Source: Burkholderia humptydooensis
Lineage (GTDB): Bacteria; Pseudomonadota; Gammaproteobacteria; Burkholderiales; Burkholderiaceae
Assembly (NCBI RefSeq): GCF_001513745.1
Contig: NZ_CP013380.1
Location: forward strand, 2,294,001-2,358,000
Reading direction: 5' to 3'
Length of the DNA: 64,000 nt
The notes under the pieces are model-generated. The model was not told the DNA's origin. It did not search any database and worked only from the letters and a program-made list of their open reading frames with translations. The first letter of the stretch is position 1; each line of letters opens with the position of its first letter. Shown here in pieces: positions 26,793 through 36,274 of this stretch. A program made the translations under genes and the position numbers.

Positions 26793-27452
26793 ATGCCGAT
26801 CACTTCCCTCCTCGCCCAATCGCTCCCGGTTCTGCTCCAGGGCGCGCTGCTGACCGTCAAGTTCGCCGTGCTGTCGATGCTGTTCGGGCTCGTCGGCGCC
26901 GTCGTGCTCGCGCTGATGGGCATCGGCGGCAACCGGGCGCTGGCCGGCCTCGCGCGCGCGTACGTGAGCGTGATGCGCGGCACGCCGCTCCTCGTGCAGA
27001 TCTTCGTCGTCTATTACGGACTGCCAAGCCTCGGCGTGTCGCTCGATCCGACGCCCGCCGGCGTGATCGCGCTGTCCGCGAACGTCGCCGCTTACATGTC
27101 CGAAAGCATGCGCGGCGCGATCAACGGGATCGACAAGGGGCAGTGGCTCGCCGCGTACAGCCTCGGGCTGTCGTGGCGGCAGACGCTGCACTACGTGATC
27201 GGCCCGCAGGCGCTGCGGATCGCCGTGCCGAGCCTGTCGAACAGCCTCATCAGCCTGATCAAGGACACGTCGCTCGTGTCGGTGATCACCGTCACCGAGC
27301 TGCTGCGCAGCGCGCAGGAGATCATCGCGTCGACCTATCAGCCGCTGCCGCTCTATCTCGCCGCGGCGGGCGTCTACTGGGTGCTGTGCCAGATCCTCGA
27401 ATGGGTGCAGCGCTGGTACGAGCAGCGGCTCACGCTGCCGAGCCGGCATTGA
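26793..27452 (+). CDS. Amino acid ABC transporter permease
   Basis: Inner-membrane permease of the HisM/GlnP type, 219 residues with about five segments. It starts MPITSLLAQSLPVLLQGALL; VSVMRGTPLLVQIFVVYYGLP is the family signature and SLGLSWRQTLHYVIGPQALRI is the EAA loop. ATG 26793 gives the usual length. It works with the binding protein upstream; substrate is probably cystine or a polar amino acid. No ATPase gene follows, so a distant one must be shared. Confidence 0.9.
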   Translation: MPITSLLAQSLPVLLQGALLTVKFAVLSMLFGLVGAVVLALMGIGGNRALAGLARAYVSVMRGTPLLVQIFVVYYGLPSLGVSLDPTPAGVIALSANVAAYMSESMRGAINGIDKGQWLAAYSLGLSWRQTLHYVIGPQALRIAVPSLSNSLISLIKDTSLVSVITVTELLRSAQEIIASTYQPLPLYLAAAGVYWVLCQILEWVQRWYEQRLTLPSRH

Positions 27453-27471
27453 GCGGGATCGCGCATTGCTC

Positions 27472-27524
27472 GGCGCTGCGGGCGTGGCGGGCGGCGGCAC
27501 ACGCCACGCGCTAAGCGCAGCGCC
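27472..27524. terminator. Nested inverted repeats between converging genes
   Basis: Outer arms GGCGCTGCG (27472-27480) and CGCAGCGCC (27516-27524) enclose inner arms GCGTGGCG (27482-27489) and CGCCACGC (27502-27509). Such a stacked hairpin could end transcription from both sides. Confidence 0.45.
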
Positions 27525-27526
27525 CA

Positions 27527-28510
27527 TCAATCCATCGGATAGCGCACGCCGAGCGCCGCACGCGCAGCGTCCGTCATCGCGATCATCCGCCGCGAATGAT
27601 CGTGCGTCATCACCGGGCTTTCGAGCTCGCCCGCACGCAGCAGATCGCAGAAGTGCGCGATCTCGTAATTGAGGCCGCCGCCGTCGAACGGCTCGTCGAG
27701 CTCGACGATGCGGCCATCCGCGTAGCGGATCGTCGCGCGCGCCGGATTCCACCAGTTCTCGTGAATCGTCACATAGCCGCCCGCCGCCGCGAGCAGCGCG
27801 TCGCCGCGCCCCATCACGTCGAGCCCGCAGAACAGTTGCGACACGCCGCGCTCGTGCCGCGCGTTGACGCTCGCGAACACGTCGACGCCCGTCGCGCCGA
27901 CGCGGCCCAGCGTCTGCACGTCGAGCGGCGCGCCGAGCCAGTCGACCGCAAGAAACATCTCGTAGATGCCGATGTCGAGCAGCGCGCCGCCCGCCTGCTC
28001 GAAACGGTAGACAGGATGATCGGCCGGCACCGTCGACGACGCGCAGCCCGCGCGCACGAGCGCGACCTCGCCGATCGGATCGCGTTCGAGATGCGCGCGC
28101 AGCTTCCGGTATAGCGGATAGAACGGCGGCTTCATCGCCTCCATGAACAGGCGCTTGCCCGCGTGCGCGGCGGCGAGCACCGCCTCGAGCTCGCGCGCGT
28201 TGACGGTCGCGGGCTTTTCGCAGAGCACCGCCTTGCCGGCCGCGAACGCCGCGAGCGCGTAATGCGCGTGGCTGTCGTTCAGCGTCGCGATGTAGACGGC
28301 ATCGATGTCGGACGCGAGGAGCGCGTCGACGCTATCGCACGGCGCGCCGCCATGCGCCGCGCAGAACGCGGCGGCCGCATCGGCGCGACGCGCCCAGATG
28401 CGCGACAGCTCGGCGCCGCGCACGTGCGCGAGGCTCTGGGCGAACCGGCGCGCGATGCTGCCCGCGCCGACGATGCCGAAGCGAATCGGCGTCGGTTGAT
28501 AATCGGTCAT
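27527..28510 (-). CDS. Gfo/Idh/MocA-family oxidoreductase
   Basis: NAD(P)-dependent dehydrogenase-like protein, 327 residues. Rossmann motif FGIVGAGSIARRFAQSL, then VYIATLNDSHAHYALAAFAAGKAVLCEKP with the catalytic Lys of the EKP motif, and GGALLDIGIYEMFLAVDWLG. It resembles trans-dihydrobenzenediol dehydrogenase-type members. ATG 28510 has GGA at suitable spacing; an ATG 9 bp upstream is also in frame. Substrate unknown. The GntR gene upstream on the same strand may regulate it. Confidence 0.87.
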   Translation of the reverse strand: MTDYQPTPIRFGIVGAGSIARRFAQSLAHVRGAELSRIWARRADAAAAFCAAHGGAPCDSVDALLASDIDAVYIATLNDSHAHYALAAFAAGKAVLCEKPATVNARELEAVLAAAHAGKRLFMEAMKPPFYPLYRKLRAHLERDPIGEVALVRAGCASSTVPADHPVYRFEQAGGALLDIGIYEMFLAVDWLGAPLDVQTLGRVGATGVDVFASVNARHERGVSQLFCGLDVMGRGDALLAAAGGYVTIHENWWNPARATIRYADGRIVELDEPFDGGGLNYEIAHFCDLLRAGELESPVMTHDHSRRMIAMTDAARAALGVRYPMD

Positions 28511-28559
28511 CGAATCCATTCCGTGTCGCTGAGAGAGTCCGGCGTCGGGCTCGCGGCCC

Positions 28560-28587
28560 GGCCGGCCGTCATGATAAACGGCCGGCC
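28560..28587 (-). terminator. Hairpin between gntR-type gene and oxidoreductase
   Basis: A perfect 10-bp stem GGCCGGCCGT / ACGGCCGGCC with loop CATGATAA. No U-tract follows on the minus strand, so it may slow rather than stop transcription. Confidence 0.4.
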
Positions 28588-28612
28588 AGCGGCGTGCGAC
28601 ACGGCGCAGCGC

Positions 28613-29326
28613 TCAATTGCGTTCGGGCACGTCGACCGCGAAGTCGCGCATCTCCTCCGCCGTGTAGTCGATCAGCTCGAGCGCGGCCGCTTCCGCGTCG
28701 CGCGCGTCGCGCCGCTCGATCGCGTCGACGACGCGCCCGTGCGACTTGAGCGCGAGCGCGCGAATGTCGTTGCGCTGGCTCATCCGCGGATTCACGACAC
28801 GCAGCGCGCCGCGGATGATCGCCGCCATTTGCTGGAAGAACTGATTGCCGCTCGCATGCACGATCCGCGTATGCAGCAGTTCATCCGCCTCGTCGTAGGC
28901 CGGTGTTCCCGGCTCGGCCAATTTGAACAGCTCGTATGCCTCCCTGATGCCGGCGATTTCCGCCGCCGTTGCGCGACTCGCCGCCTGCGCGGTCGCACGC
29001 GGCTCGATCAGCGTCCGGAATTCGATCACGTCGCGGATGAACTGCCGATCGGGCTTCGCCCGGAAACGCCAGTTCACGACATCTTCGTCGATCATCCTCC
29101 AGTGGCTCATCGGCCGCACGCGCGTGCCGACCTTCGGACGCACGTCCAGCATGTCGCGCGCAAGCAACATCGAGAGCGCTTCGCGCATCACGGTGCGGCT
29201 GACGTCGAACTCTTTCGACAATACGTCCTGCGGCGGCAGCACGCCGCCATACTTGTCCTCGACAATTCCCGTGACAAGCCCATCCATCACTTTACTGACC
29301 AGTGACCGGTCCTTTCCCTGCTCCAT
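28613..29326 (-). CDS. GntR-family (FadR subfamily) regulator
   Basis: A 237-residue repressor. The N-terminal winged helix contains GVLPPQDVLSKEFDVSRTVMREALSMLLARD; the C-terminal FCD ligand-binding domain includes DVIEFRTLIEPRATAQAA and metal-binding-type residues in DELLHTRIVHASGNQFFQQM. The subfamily usually senses sugar acids or organic acids. The adjacent oxidoreductase is the likely target. A GGGGAGAGG site precedes ATG 29326. Confidence 0.9.
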   Translation of the reverse strand: MEQGKDRSLVSKVMDGLVTGIVEDKYGGVLPPQDVLSKEFDVSRTVMREALSMLLARDMLDVRPKVGTRVRPMSHWRMIDEDVVNWRFRAKPDRQFIRDVIEFRTLIEPRATAQAASRATAAEIAGIREAYELFKLAEPGTPAYDEADELLHTRIVHASGNQFFQQMAAIIRGALRVVNPRMSQRNDIRALALKSHGRVVDAIERRDARDAEAAALELIDYTAEEMRDFAVDVPERN

Positions 29327-29516
29327 GAGACCTCTCCCCGAACATCACCTGTGTTGGCACAATGCCCTCGCAGTCTCGCCGGCCCTCTGTATCGAAATGA
29401 CACGACTATCAGCCTTTGTTCTTATGAACGATACGTTGCTGAGTTCGTCGCAATTCCGCTATCTGGTAAACACCTGACAGGGTAATCCCTCTTACTATAT
29501 CCAGAAAAAACAGCCC

Positions 29517-29560
29517 TAAAAAAATAGGTCCAGCAAGCTTGTTGCAAGCTTGCTGGACCT
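29517..29560 (-). terminator. Strong intrinsic terminator downstream of rpiA
   Basis: AGGTCCAGCAAGCTTG / CAAGCTTGCTGGACCT is a perfect 16-bp stem with a 3-nt loop, and on the minus strand it runs directly into TATTTTTTTAG. It lies about 105 nt after the rpiA stop. The interval 29327-29664 is AT-rich and has no supported gene. Confidence 0.9.
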
Positions 29561-29664
29561 CGGATCGAACGGTACGCGAAAGCGTCGGCAATCCACTTTT
29601 TTTATGATTGGATTTAACCGACTTTATTGCTTTAGCGCATCGAATTCATTCTTGAATGATTTAT

Positions 29665-30360
29665 TTAACGCGTCGCATAACGGAGCGTCTCTACGCCATG
29701 CTCGGTGCCGAGCAGGCAGAGATCCGCGCCGCGTTGCGCGAACAGGCCGACCGTCACGACGCCGGGCCAGCCGTTGACCGTCGCTTCCAGCGCGCGCGGA
29801 TCGTCGATCCGCAGGCCCTTCACGTCGAGGATCTCGTTGCCGTTGTCGGTGACGTACGGCGCGCCGTCCTGCTTCACGCGCAGCACGGGCACGCCGCCCA
29901 GCGCGGCGAGCCGGCGGCCGATCGCGGTGCGCGCCATCGGCACGACCTCGACGGGCAGCGGGAACTGGCCGAGCACCGCGACGCGCTTGCTCGCGTCGGC
30001 GATGCAGACGAACGTTTCGGCGACCGAAGCGACGATCTTCTCGCGCGTGAGCGCGCCGCCGCCGCCCTTGATCATCGCGCCGCTTTCGTCGATCTCGTCG
30101 GCGCCGTCGACATACACCTGCAGCGATTCGATCTCGTTCAGATCGAACACCTTGATGCCGTGCGACTTCAGACGCTCGGTCGTCGCCACCGAACTCGACA
30201 CCGCGCCGCGATAGCGGTCCTTGACGGCCGCGAGCGCGTCGATGAAGCAGTTGGCGGTCGAGCCCGTGCCGACGCCGATCACCGCGCCTTGCGGCACGTT
30301 GTCGGTCACGTATCGGGCAGCGGCCTCGCCGACGAGGCGTTTGAGTTCGTCTTGTGTCAT
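29665..30360 (-). CDS. rpiA: Ribose-5-phosphate isomerase A
   Basis: Interconverts ribose 5-phosphate and ribulose 5-phosphate in the pentose phosphate pathway. The 231-residue product starts [18 protein letters not shown] and holds [19 protein letters not shown] (phosphate site), [27 protein letters not shown] with the catalytic acid and lysine region, and [15 protein letters not shown] 30360 gives the family length; an upstream ATG at 30396 adds 12 residues unlike the family. Confidence 0.96.
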   Translation of the reverse strand: MTQDELKRLVGEAAARYVTDNVPQGAVIGVGTGSTANCFIDALAAVKDRYRGAVSSSVATTERLKSHGIKVFDLNEIESLQVYVDGADEIDESGAMIKGGGGALTREKIVASVAETFVCIADASKRVAVLGQFPLPVEVVPMARTAIGRRLAALGGVPVLRVKQDGAPYVTDNGNEILDVKGLRIDDPRALEATVNGWPGVVTVGLFAQRGADLCLLGTEHGVETLRYATR

Positions 30361-30516
30361 GGGAAGCGTCAAGCAATCGAAGTACGGAAAACGCAAGTTT
30401 ACCGGAGTCGCTCCGTCCGACGGATATTTTCGTTGCGGCGGCGGCGCCGCTGCCGTTGTTCAGATTGAGAATCGTTCAGCCGCACCGCCGTTCGACTTTC
30501 CGAGCGCCCGACGCGC

Positions 30517-31416
30517 TCACCGCGCGGCCACGCCGCTCGCCGCATCGACCGCCGCCGCGTCGCGCTCGGGCGCCGGCTGCGACGGCATGTACTTGTCGAG
30601 CAGCGCTTGCGCGATCGCGTCGGTTTCCGCATCCGGATTGCCCGCGTAATCCGTCGGCCGGAAATGCATCTGGAACGCGGCGAACACGCGCTGCGTGCGG
30701 TCGTCGAGCACGCCGTCCGTCGCGATGTCGTAGCCGTAGCGCGCGAGCTTCAACTGCAGTTCGCGCACGTCGACGAGCGACTTCGGCGGGCGGCCGGCGA
30801 GGCGCGCGGCCACCGTCTCGTCGTCCGGCCACGCGCCGACGCCCGCCTTCGCGAGCGCGCGCCACGGGAACAGCGGGCCTGGATCGATCTTGCGCTGCGG
30901 CGCAATGTCGCTGTGACCGACGACGCGCGTCGGCGGAATCTGGTAGCGGGTGACGATATCCTTCGCAAGCCGAACGATCGCGTCGACCTGCGCGGGCGGA
31001 TACGGCGCCCACATGCGGCCGTGCGGCGTATCGATCGGGCCGCGGTTCACGTTCTCGATGCCGATCGACACACCGTTCAGCTCGGTCGTGCCCTGCCACG
31101 CGCTCACGCCCGCGTGCCACGCGCGCTCGCTTTCCGGCACGAGCTGATAGACGACGGGCGCGCCCCGCTCGGTGCGTGGCGCGTCGGGCACGACGTAATG
31201 GGCGCTGACGTTTTCCTGCGTCAGCACGCGCAGCGACTGCGCCTCGCCGATCTCGGTGTAGTGCATGACGAGGAAGCGGATGCGCGAATCGACACTGCGC
31301 GCGGGAAGGCTCGTGTCGGCGTAGTAGTCGCCGTGATTGACGAGCGTGGGCGTCGTACAGGCAGTGGCGAGCACGCTGAGGCTCGCGAGGAGCGTATGAC
31401 GCAGAGGAAATTTCAT
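30517..31416 (-). CDS. Lipoprotein N-acetylmuramoyl-L-alanine amidase (AmiD-like)
   Basis: Cell-wall amidase that cuts between N-acetylmuramic acid and the stem peptide. The 299-residue product has a lipoprotein signal (LASLSVLATAC, lipid-modified Cys near residue 21), an Amidase_2 domain with zinc ligands in LVMHYTEIGEAQS and VVGHSDIAPQRKIDPGPLF, and a C-terminal peptidoglycan-binding helical domain (LQLKLARYGYDIATDGVLDD). ATG 31416 is used because the signal peptide begins there. It resembles outer-membrane AmiD of E. coli, used in recycling of anhydro-muropeptides and sacculus turnover. Confidence 0.9.
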   Translation of the reverse strand: MKFPLRHTLLASLSVLATACTTPTLVNHGDYYADTSLPARSVDSRIRFLVMHYTEIGEAQSLRVLTQENVSAHYVVPDAPRTERGAPVVYQLVPESERAWHAGVSAWQGTTELNGVSIGIENVNRGPIDTPHGRMWAPYPPAQVDAIVRLAKDIVTRYQIPPTRVVGHSDIAPQRKIDPGPLFPWRALAKAGVGAWPDDETVAARLAGRPPKSLVDVRELQLKLARYGYDIATDGVLDDRTQRVFAAFQMHFRPTDYAGNPDAETDAIAQALLDKYMPSQPAPERDAAAVDAASGVAAR

Positions 31417-31542
31417 GATGACGGCGGCTCGGTGAATCGACGGTCGCCGGGACGGGCGTCCCGGCACGAGCGCTTCATTCTAGACGCTGCGTCGATCCCA
31501 TTCCTGCGCGTTTCGTGTCTCTTTTGCGAAAGCGGCGCGCGC

Positions 31543-32286
31543 TCACTGCTTCGCGCGCCGCTGGCGCACCGCTTCGTACAGGCACACGCCGCTCGCGACC
31601 GACACGTTCAGGCTCTCGACGCTCCCCGCCATCGGAATGAACATCACTTCGTCGCACGTGTCGCGCGTCAGGCGCCGCATGCCCTCGCCTTCCGCGCCCA
31701 TCACGAGCGCGACGGGGCCGTCGAGCTTCGTGTCGTACAGGCTCGCCGTCGCGTCGTCCGACGTGCCGATCACCCACACGCCCGCGTCCTTCAGCTCGCG
31801 CAGCGCCCGCGCGAGATTCGTCACCGTGATGTACGGCACCGTGTCGGCCGCGCCGCTCGCGACCTTCGCCGCGGTCGCATTCAGGCCGGCCGCGCGGTCG
31901 CGCGGCGCGATGATCGCGTGCGCGCCCGCCGCGTCGGCCACGCGCAGGCATGCGCCGAGGTTGTGCGGATCGGTCACGCCGTCGAGCACGAGCAACAGCG
32001 CGGGCCCTTCGATCCCGTCGAGCAGCTCGGCAAGGTTCTGCGCGAGCGGCAGATCCTCGACGCGCGCGACGACACCCTGATGGCGCTCGGTATGCGCGAG
32101 CCCCCAGAGCCGCGTCTCGTCGGCGGCGATGAGGCGCACGCCCGCTTCCTTCGCCGCATGCAGGAAATCCTGCATCCGGCGATCGCGGCGCGTCGAATCG
32201 TAGAACACCTCCGCGACCGTCGACGCATCGTGCCGCATGCGCGCGGTCACAGCATGAAAACCGTAGAGAACCTTCAGACGTGACAT
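31543..32286 (-). CDS. rlmB: 23S rRNA (guanosine-2'-O-)-methyltransferase RlmB
   Basis: SpoU-class enzyme that methylates G2251 of 23S rRNA using S-adenosylmethionine. The 247-residue product starts [18 protein letters not shown], has an N-terminal substrate-binding domain and the knotted SPOUT domain: [39 protein letters not shown] and [22 protein letters not shown]. It follows rnr by 124 bp, the usual rnr-rlmB pairing. Confidence 0.95.
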   Translation of the reverse strand: MSRLKVLYGFHAVTARMRHDASTVAEVFYDSTRRDRRMQDFLHAAKEAGVRLIAADETRLWGLAHTERHQGVVARVEDLPLAQNLAELLDGIEGPALLLVLDGVTDPHNLGACLRVADAAGAHAIIAPRDRAAGLNATAAKVASGAADTVPYITVTNLARALRELKDAGVWVIGTSDDATASLYDTKLDGPVALVMGAEGEGMRRLTRDTCDEVMFIPMAGSVESLNVSVASGVCLYEAVRQRRAKQ

Positions 32287-32410
32287 GGCTGGAACAACCT
32301 TCGATCAAAACGCGCGGTGCGCGCACCGCATGGAAAACGGAAAGCGCCGCGCGCCCTTGCGGGTGCACGGCGTTTCGATCGGCGTCGCCGCATGCCGGCG
32401 ACGCGCTCGA

Positions 32411-34924
32411 TCAGTACTTCTTGCGCGAATGCGCCTTCTTCGCGGCCGGCTTCGATGCGGCGCCCTTCTTGCGGGCGGCCCGCGCTTCCTTCACCGCCGC
32501 GCTCGGCGCGCTCGCGGCCTTCTTGCGCCGCGCAGGCCCTTCGGCGGGCGACAGCGCACGCACGCGCGGCCCGCCCGATTCGGCCGCGGCCGCCGACGCC
32601 GCCGGACGCGGCGCCTTCACGGGCGTCTCGCGCACGAGGCGGAAATCGATCTTGCGCGCGTCGAGATCGACGCGGCTCACCTGCACGCGCACGCGATCGG
32701 ACAACCGGTAGCGGATGCCCGTGCGCTCGCCGCGCAACTCGTTCTTGACCTCGTCGTACTGGAAGTAGTCGGCGCCGAGCTCTGTCACGTGCACGAGGCC
32801 TTCGATGAAGAGCGCATCGAGCTGCACGAAGATGCCGAACGACGTGACGCCGTTCACCATCCCGCCGTATTCCTCGCCGAGCTTGTCGCGCATGAAATAG
32901 CACTTGAGCCACGCCTCGACGTCGCGCGACGCTTCATCCGCGCGCCGCTCGTTCGCCGAGCAGTGAAGCCCGAGCTCCTCCCAGATCGCCGCGTTCGACC
33001 GCGCGCGCCCGCGCGCCTCGTCTTCCTCGCGCTGCATCGCGCGCGCGCGCGGCGACAGCGCGGTGTTCAGCTCGACGCCTTCCGGCGACTTCGGCGTGTA
33101 CTTCCTGCCGGACAGGATCGCGTAGATCGCGCGATGCGTGAGCAGATCGGGATAGCGGCGGATCGGGCTCGTGAAGTGCGCATACGCGTCGTACGCGAGG
33201 CCGAAGTGACCGATGTTTTCCGGGCTGTAGACCGCCTGCTGCATCGAGCGCAGCAGCATCGGCTGCAGCATCTGCGCGTCGGGCCGGTCGCGGATGTGCG
33301 CCATCAGCGCCGCGTAGTCGCTCGCATGCGGCGTGTCGCCGCCGCCCAGCGTGAGCCCCATGTCGCGCAGGAACGCGCGCAGGTTCTCGAGCTTCTCGGG
33401 CGTCGGGCCCGCGTGCACGCGGTAGAGGCCCGGGTGCTTGTTGCGCTTGAGGAAATCGGCCGCGCACACGTTCGCGGCAAGCATGCATTCCTCGATCAGC
33501 CGATGCGCGTCGTTGCGCTGGCGCGGCAGGATCTGCTCGATCTTGCCTTGCGTATTGCAGACGATGTACGTCTCGGTCGTATCGAAATCGATCGCGCCGC
33601 GCTTCTGCCGCGCGGCGAAGAGCGCCTTGTAGACGCCGTACAGGTTCTGCAGGTGCGGCATCAGCTCGGCGCGGCGCGCGGCCTCCGGCCCCTTCGTGTT
33701 CGCGAGCACCGCGGCCACTTCGGTATACGTGAGCCGCGCGGCCGAATGGATCACGGCCGGATAGAACTGGTATGCCTTGATGTCGCCGCGCGCGTTGATG
33801 ATCATGTCGCACGCGAGCACGCAGCGGTCGACCTGCGGATTCAGCGAGCAGAGCCCGTTCGACAGCTTCTCCGGCAGCATCGGAATCACGCGGCGCGGGA
33901 AATAGACCGACGTGCTGCGCTCGACCGCGTCGACGTCGAGCGGGCTGCCGGGCTGCACGTAGTGCGACACGTCCGCGATCGCGACGATGAGCCGGAAGCC
34001 CTCGCCGCGGCCGACCGCGACGGGCTCGCAGTACACGGCGTCGTCGAAGTCGCGCGCGTCCTCGCCGTCGATCGTGACGAGCGGCACGTCGCGCAGGTCG
34101 ACGCGATAGCGCAGATCCGCGGGCCGCACCTTGTCCGGCAGCGCCGTGGCCTCGCCGAGCGCCGCCGCGCCGAATTCGTGCGGCACGCCGTACTTGCGCA
34201 CCGCGATCTCGATCTCCATGCCGGGATCGTCGATGTCGCCGAGCACCTCGGCGACGCGGCCGAGCGGCTGCGAATGACGGCTCGGGAAATCGGTAAGCTC
34301 GACGACGACGACCTGCCCGACCTTCGCCTTCTTCACGTTCTGCGTGACGAGGATGTCGTGGCTGATCCGCTTGTCCTCGGGCGCGACGATGAGCGCGCCG
34401 TTCTCGTTCAGCAGACGCCCGATCACGCGCTTGTTCGCGCGCTCGGTCACCTCGACGACGTGCCCTTCCGGCCGCCCGCGCCGGTCATAGCCGACGATCC
34501 GCGCGAGCACGCGATCGTTGTGCATGACCTTCTGCATTTCGGCGTTCGGCAGGAACAGGTCGTCCTGGCCATCGTCGCGGATCACGAAGCCGTAGCCGTC
34601 GCGATGGCCTTGCACGCGGCCCGCGACGAAGTTGGACGGATGCGTCAACTGATAATGGCCGCGCTTGTCGAGACGGATCTGGCCGTCGCGCTCCATCGCG
34701 GCGACGCGACGGAAAAATCCTTCGCGCTCCTGACGCTTGATCGACAGCGCTTCGGCGATATCATTCGCGGCAAGCGGCGTGTCGCTCGTGCGCAGCACGC
34801 CGAGAATCTCTTCGCGGCTCGGGATGGGATACGGATACTTGCTCAAGGGCTTGTCGATGATTTTTCTCGTTGCGTTTGGCTTGCGCGACCGCGGCAAGCG
34901 GAGCCGAACGGGCGCGCCGCTCAT
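32411..34924 (-). CDS. rnr: Ribonuclease R
   Basis: Processive 3'-5' exoribonuclease that degrades structured RNA. The 837-residue product has an N-terminal helix-turn-helix (EEILGVLRTSDTPLAANDIAEAL), cold-shock domains (VAGRVQGHRDGYGFVIRDDG and IGRLLNENGALIVAPEDKRI), the RNB domain with metal-binding aspartates in DGEDARDFDDAVYCEP, an S1 domain (YGGMVNGVTSFGIFVQLDAL) and a Lys/Ala-rich tail (KKGAASKPAAKKAHSRKKY). ATG 34924 begins MSGAPVRLRLPRSRK; the frame continues upstream but into the IS, so earlier starts are artefacts of insertion. An ISAs1 element lies 86 bp upstream. Confidence 0.96.
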   Translation of the reverse strand: MSGAPVRLRLPRSRKPNATRKIIDKPLSKYPYPIPSREEILGVLRTSDTPLAANDIAEALSIKRQEREGFFRRVAAMERDGQIRLDKRGHYQLTHPSNFVAGRVQGHRDGYGFVIRDDGQDDLFLPNAEMQKVMHNDRVLARIVGYDRRGRPEGHVVEVTERANKRVIGRLLNENGALIVAPEDKRISHDILVTQNVKKAKVGQVVVVELTDFPSRHSQPLGRVAEVLGDIDDPGMEIEIAVRKYGVPHEFGAAALGEATALPDKVRPADLRYRVDLRDVPLVTIDGEDARDFDDAVYCEPVAVGRGEGFRLIVAIADVSHYVQPGSPLDVDAVERSTSVYFPRRVIPMLPEKLSNGLCSLNPQVDRCVLACDMIINARGDIKAYQFYPAVIHSAARLTYTEVAAVLANTKGPEAARRAELMPHLQNLYGVYKALFAARQKRGAIDFDTTETYIVCNTQGKIEQILPRQRNDAHRLIEECMLAANVCAADFLKRNKHPGLYRVHAGPTPEKLENLRAFLRDMGLTLGGGDTPHASDYAALMAHIRDRPDAQMLQPMLLRSMQQAVYSPENIGHFGLAYDAYAHFTSPIRRYPDLLTHRAIYAILSGRKYTPKSPEGVELNTALSPRARAMQREEDEARGRARSNAAIWEELGLHCSANERRADEASRDVEAWLKCYFMRDKLGEEYGGMVNGVTSFGIFVQLDALFIEGLVHVTELGADYFQYDEVKNELRGERTGIRYRLSDRVRVQVSRVDLDARKIDFRLVRETPVKAPRPAASAAAAESGGPRVRALSPAEGPARRKKAASAPSAAVKEARAARKKGAASKPAAKKAHSRKKY

Positions 34925-35000
34925 GCCGCCCCATTCTAACACCCGCCGCTGCGGCGAACGGACCGCGCGCCGCGTATTGCGCCGCATGCGCCGCGATACG

Positions 35001-35010
35001 CGCGGCCGAT
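35001..35010 (+). repeat. Target-site duplication, left copy
   Basis: CGCGGCCGAT, directly adjacent to the left end of the insertion sequence and identical to 36257-36266. Confidence 0.95.
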
Positions 35011-36256
35011 CAGGGCTTCCGCATGAAGGCCCCCATGAATCAAGGCTGAGAGCGGAAAAGGTTGTTGTAAACATTTGGCGTCTCAGGTTTACTCTCGATT
35101 TTTGCCGGACGAGAGATGCCAACGATCATGGACGCGTTTGCCGAACTGCGGGACCCGCGCTGCCGCGCCTGCCGTTATCCGTTGCAGGAAATCCTGTTTG
35201 CCGCCCTGTGCGCGGTTTTATGCGGCGTGGAGGACTGGGAAACGATGACACTGTGGGGCCGCACGCAGCTTGCTTGGCTGCGTAGCCATCTGGCGTATGA
35301 GAACGGCGTGCCGTCGCCCGATACGTTTCGCCGGGTATTCGGCGCGCTCAGTGCGAAAGCGTTTGAGCGCTGCTTCATCGACTGGGTCGGGCAACTGTGT
35401 CCGGCGCTGGCTGGCCAGCATGTGGCGATTGACGGCAAGGCGGTGCGCGGCAACCGTAGCGGCACGCATGCGGCGCTGCATTTGGTGTCGGCATGGTGCT
35501 CGAACAACGGCTTGAGCCTCGGGCAAGTGAGCACGGCCGATAAGAGCAATGAGATCACGGCGATCCCGGAATTGCTGGCCGCGCTCGATTTGCAGGGCGC
35601 GACGATAACGATCGACGCGATCGGCACGCAGCACGAGATCGCACGCACGATCGTGGAGGCCGGGGCCGACTACGTTCTGGCGGTCAAGGACAATCAGCCG
35701 CGACTGGCCGAAGGCGTGCGCCAGTGGTTTGCGGCTGCCCAGGACGGCAAGCTCGAAAGCTCGTACTGGGAGCACACCGAACATGACAAAGGCCACGGGC
35801 GGCTGGAGACCCGGGTTTGCCGGGTCAGCGATGATGTGGCGTGGCTGAGCGGGACAGGACAGCACTGGGCGGGTCTCCAGCGGCTGGTGATGCTTGAGCG
35901 CACACGCCAGATTGGCGAGAAAGTGACGACCGAGCGCTGTTACTACATCAGCTCGAAAGCGGTGAAAGCAACTGAGATGGCTCCGATCATCCGTGCTCAT
36001 TGGGGCATCGAAAACCAACTGCACTGGGTCCTCGATGTCTCGTGGGGCGAGGATGCCAGCCTGATCCGCGACACCCTGGCCGCCCGCAACATGGCCAGTC
36101 TGCGCAAGATCACACTCAATCTCGCCCGGCTGGCTCAGAGTCGGCAGCCCAAGAAGGTGAGCCTGAAGAACATCCGTAACCTCGCCGCATGGGATACCGC
36201 TATGCGTGACTCCATCCTCGGCCTTGCCTGACATGCCTCTTCATGCGGAAGCCCTG
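35011..36256 (+). mobile_element. ISAs1-family insertion sequence, complete
   Basis: A 1246-bp element with perfect 18-bp terminal inverted repeats, CAGGGCTTCCGCATGAAG at 35011-35028 and its complement at 36239-36256, flanked by a 10-bp direct repeat of target DNA. One intact transposase fills most of it. Perfect ends, intact frame and an unmutated target duplication point to recent insertion and probable activity. It lies in the gap between rnr and the tRNA-Leu genes. Confidence 0.97.
35116..36231 (+). CDS. ISAs1-family transposase
   Basis: A 371-residue DDE transposase. The N-terminal segment FAELRDPRCRACRYPLQEILFAALCAVL is typical of the family (H-repeat associated domain). Catalytic acidic residues are in HVAIDGKAVRGN, TITIDAIGTQHEIA and HWGIENQLHWVLDVSWGED. 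The start ATG at 35116 (MPTIMDAFAELRDPR) has GAGAGA upstream. No frameshift or internal stop, so the gene appears functional. Confidence 0.96.
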   Translation: MPTIMDAFAELRDPRCRACRYPLQEILFAALCAVLCGVEDWETMTLWGRTQLAWLRSHLAYENGVPSPDTFRRVFGALSAKAFERCFIDWVGQLCPALAGQHVAIDGKAVRGNRSGTHAALHLVSAWCSNNGLSLGQVSTADKSNEITAIPELLAALDLQGATITIDAIGTQHEIARTIVEAGADYVLAVKDNQPRLAEGVRQWFAAAQDGKLESSYWEHTEHDKGHGRLETRVCRVSDDVAWLSGTGQHWAGLQRLVMLERTRQIGEKVTTERCYYISSKAVKATEMAPIIRAHWGIENQLHWVLDVSWGEDASLIRDTLAARNMASLRKITLNLARLAQSRQPKKVSLKNIRNLAAWDTAMRDSILGLA

Positions 36257-36266
36257 CGCGGCCGAT
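36257..36266 (+). repeat. Target-site duplication, right copy
   Basis: CGCGGCCGAT, directly after the right end of the insertion sequence. Removing the element and one copy restores a continuous rnr to tRNA-Leu spacer. Confidence 0.95.
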
Positions 36267-36274
36267 GGGAAGTG

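Noticed and set aside
32285..34939. 884-codon open frame on the plus strand
   Set aside because: It is antisense to rnr, Arg/Ala/Asp-rich with no domain, and is explained by GC-rich third positions of the real gene.
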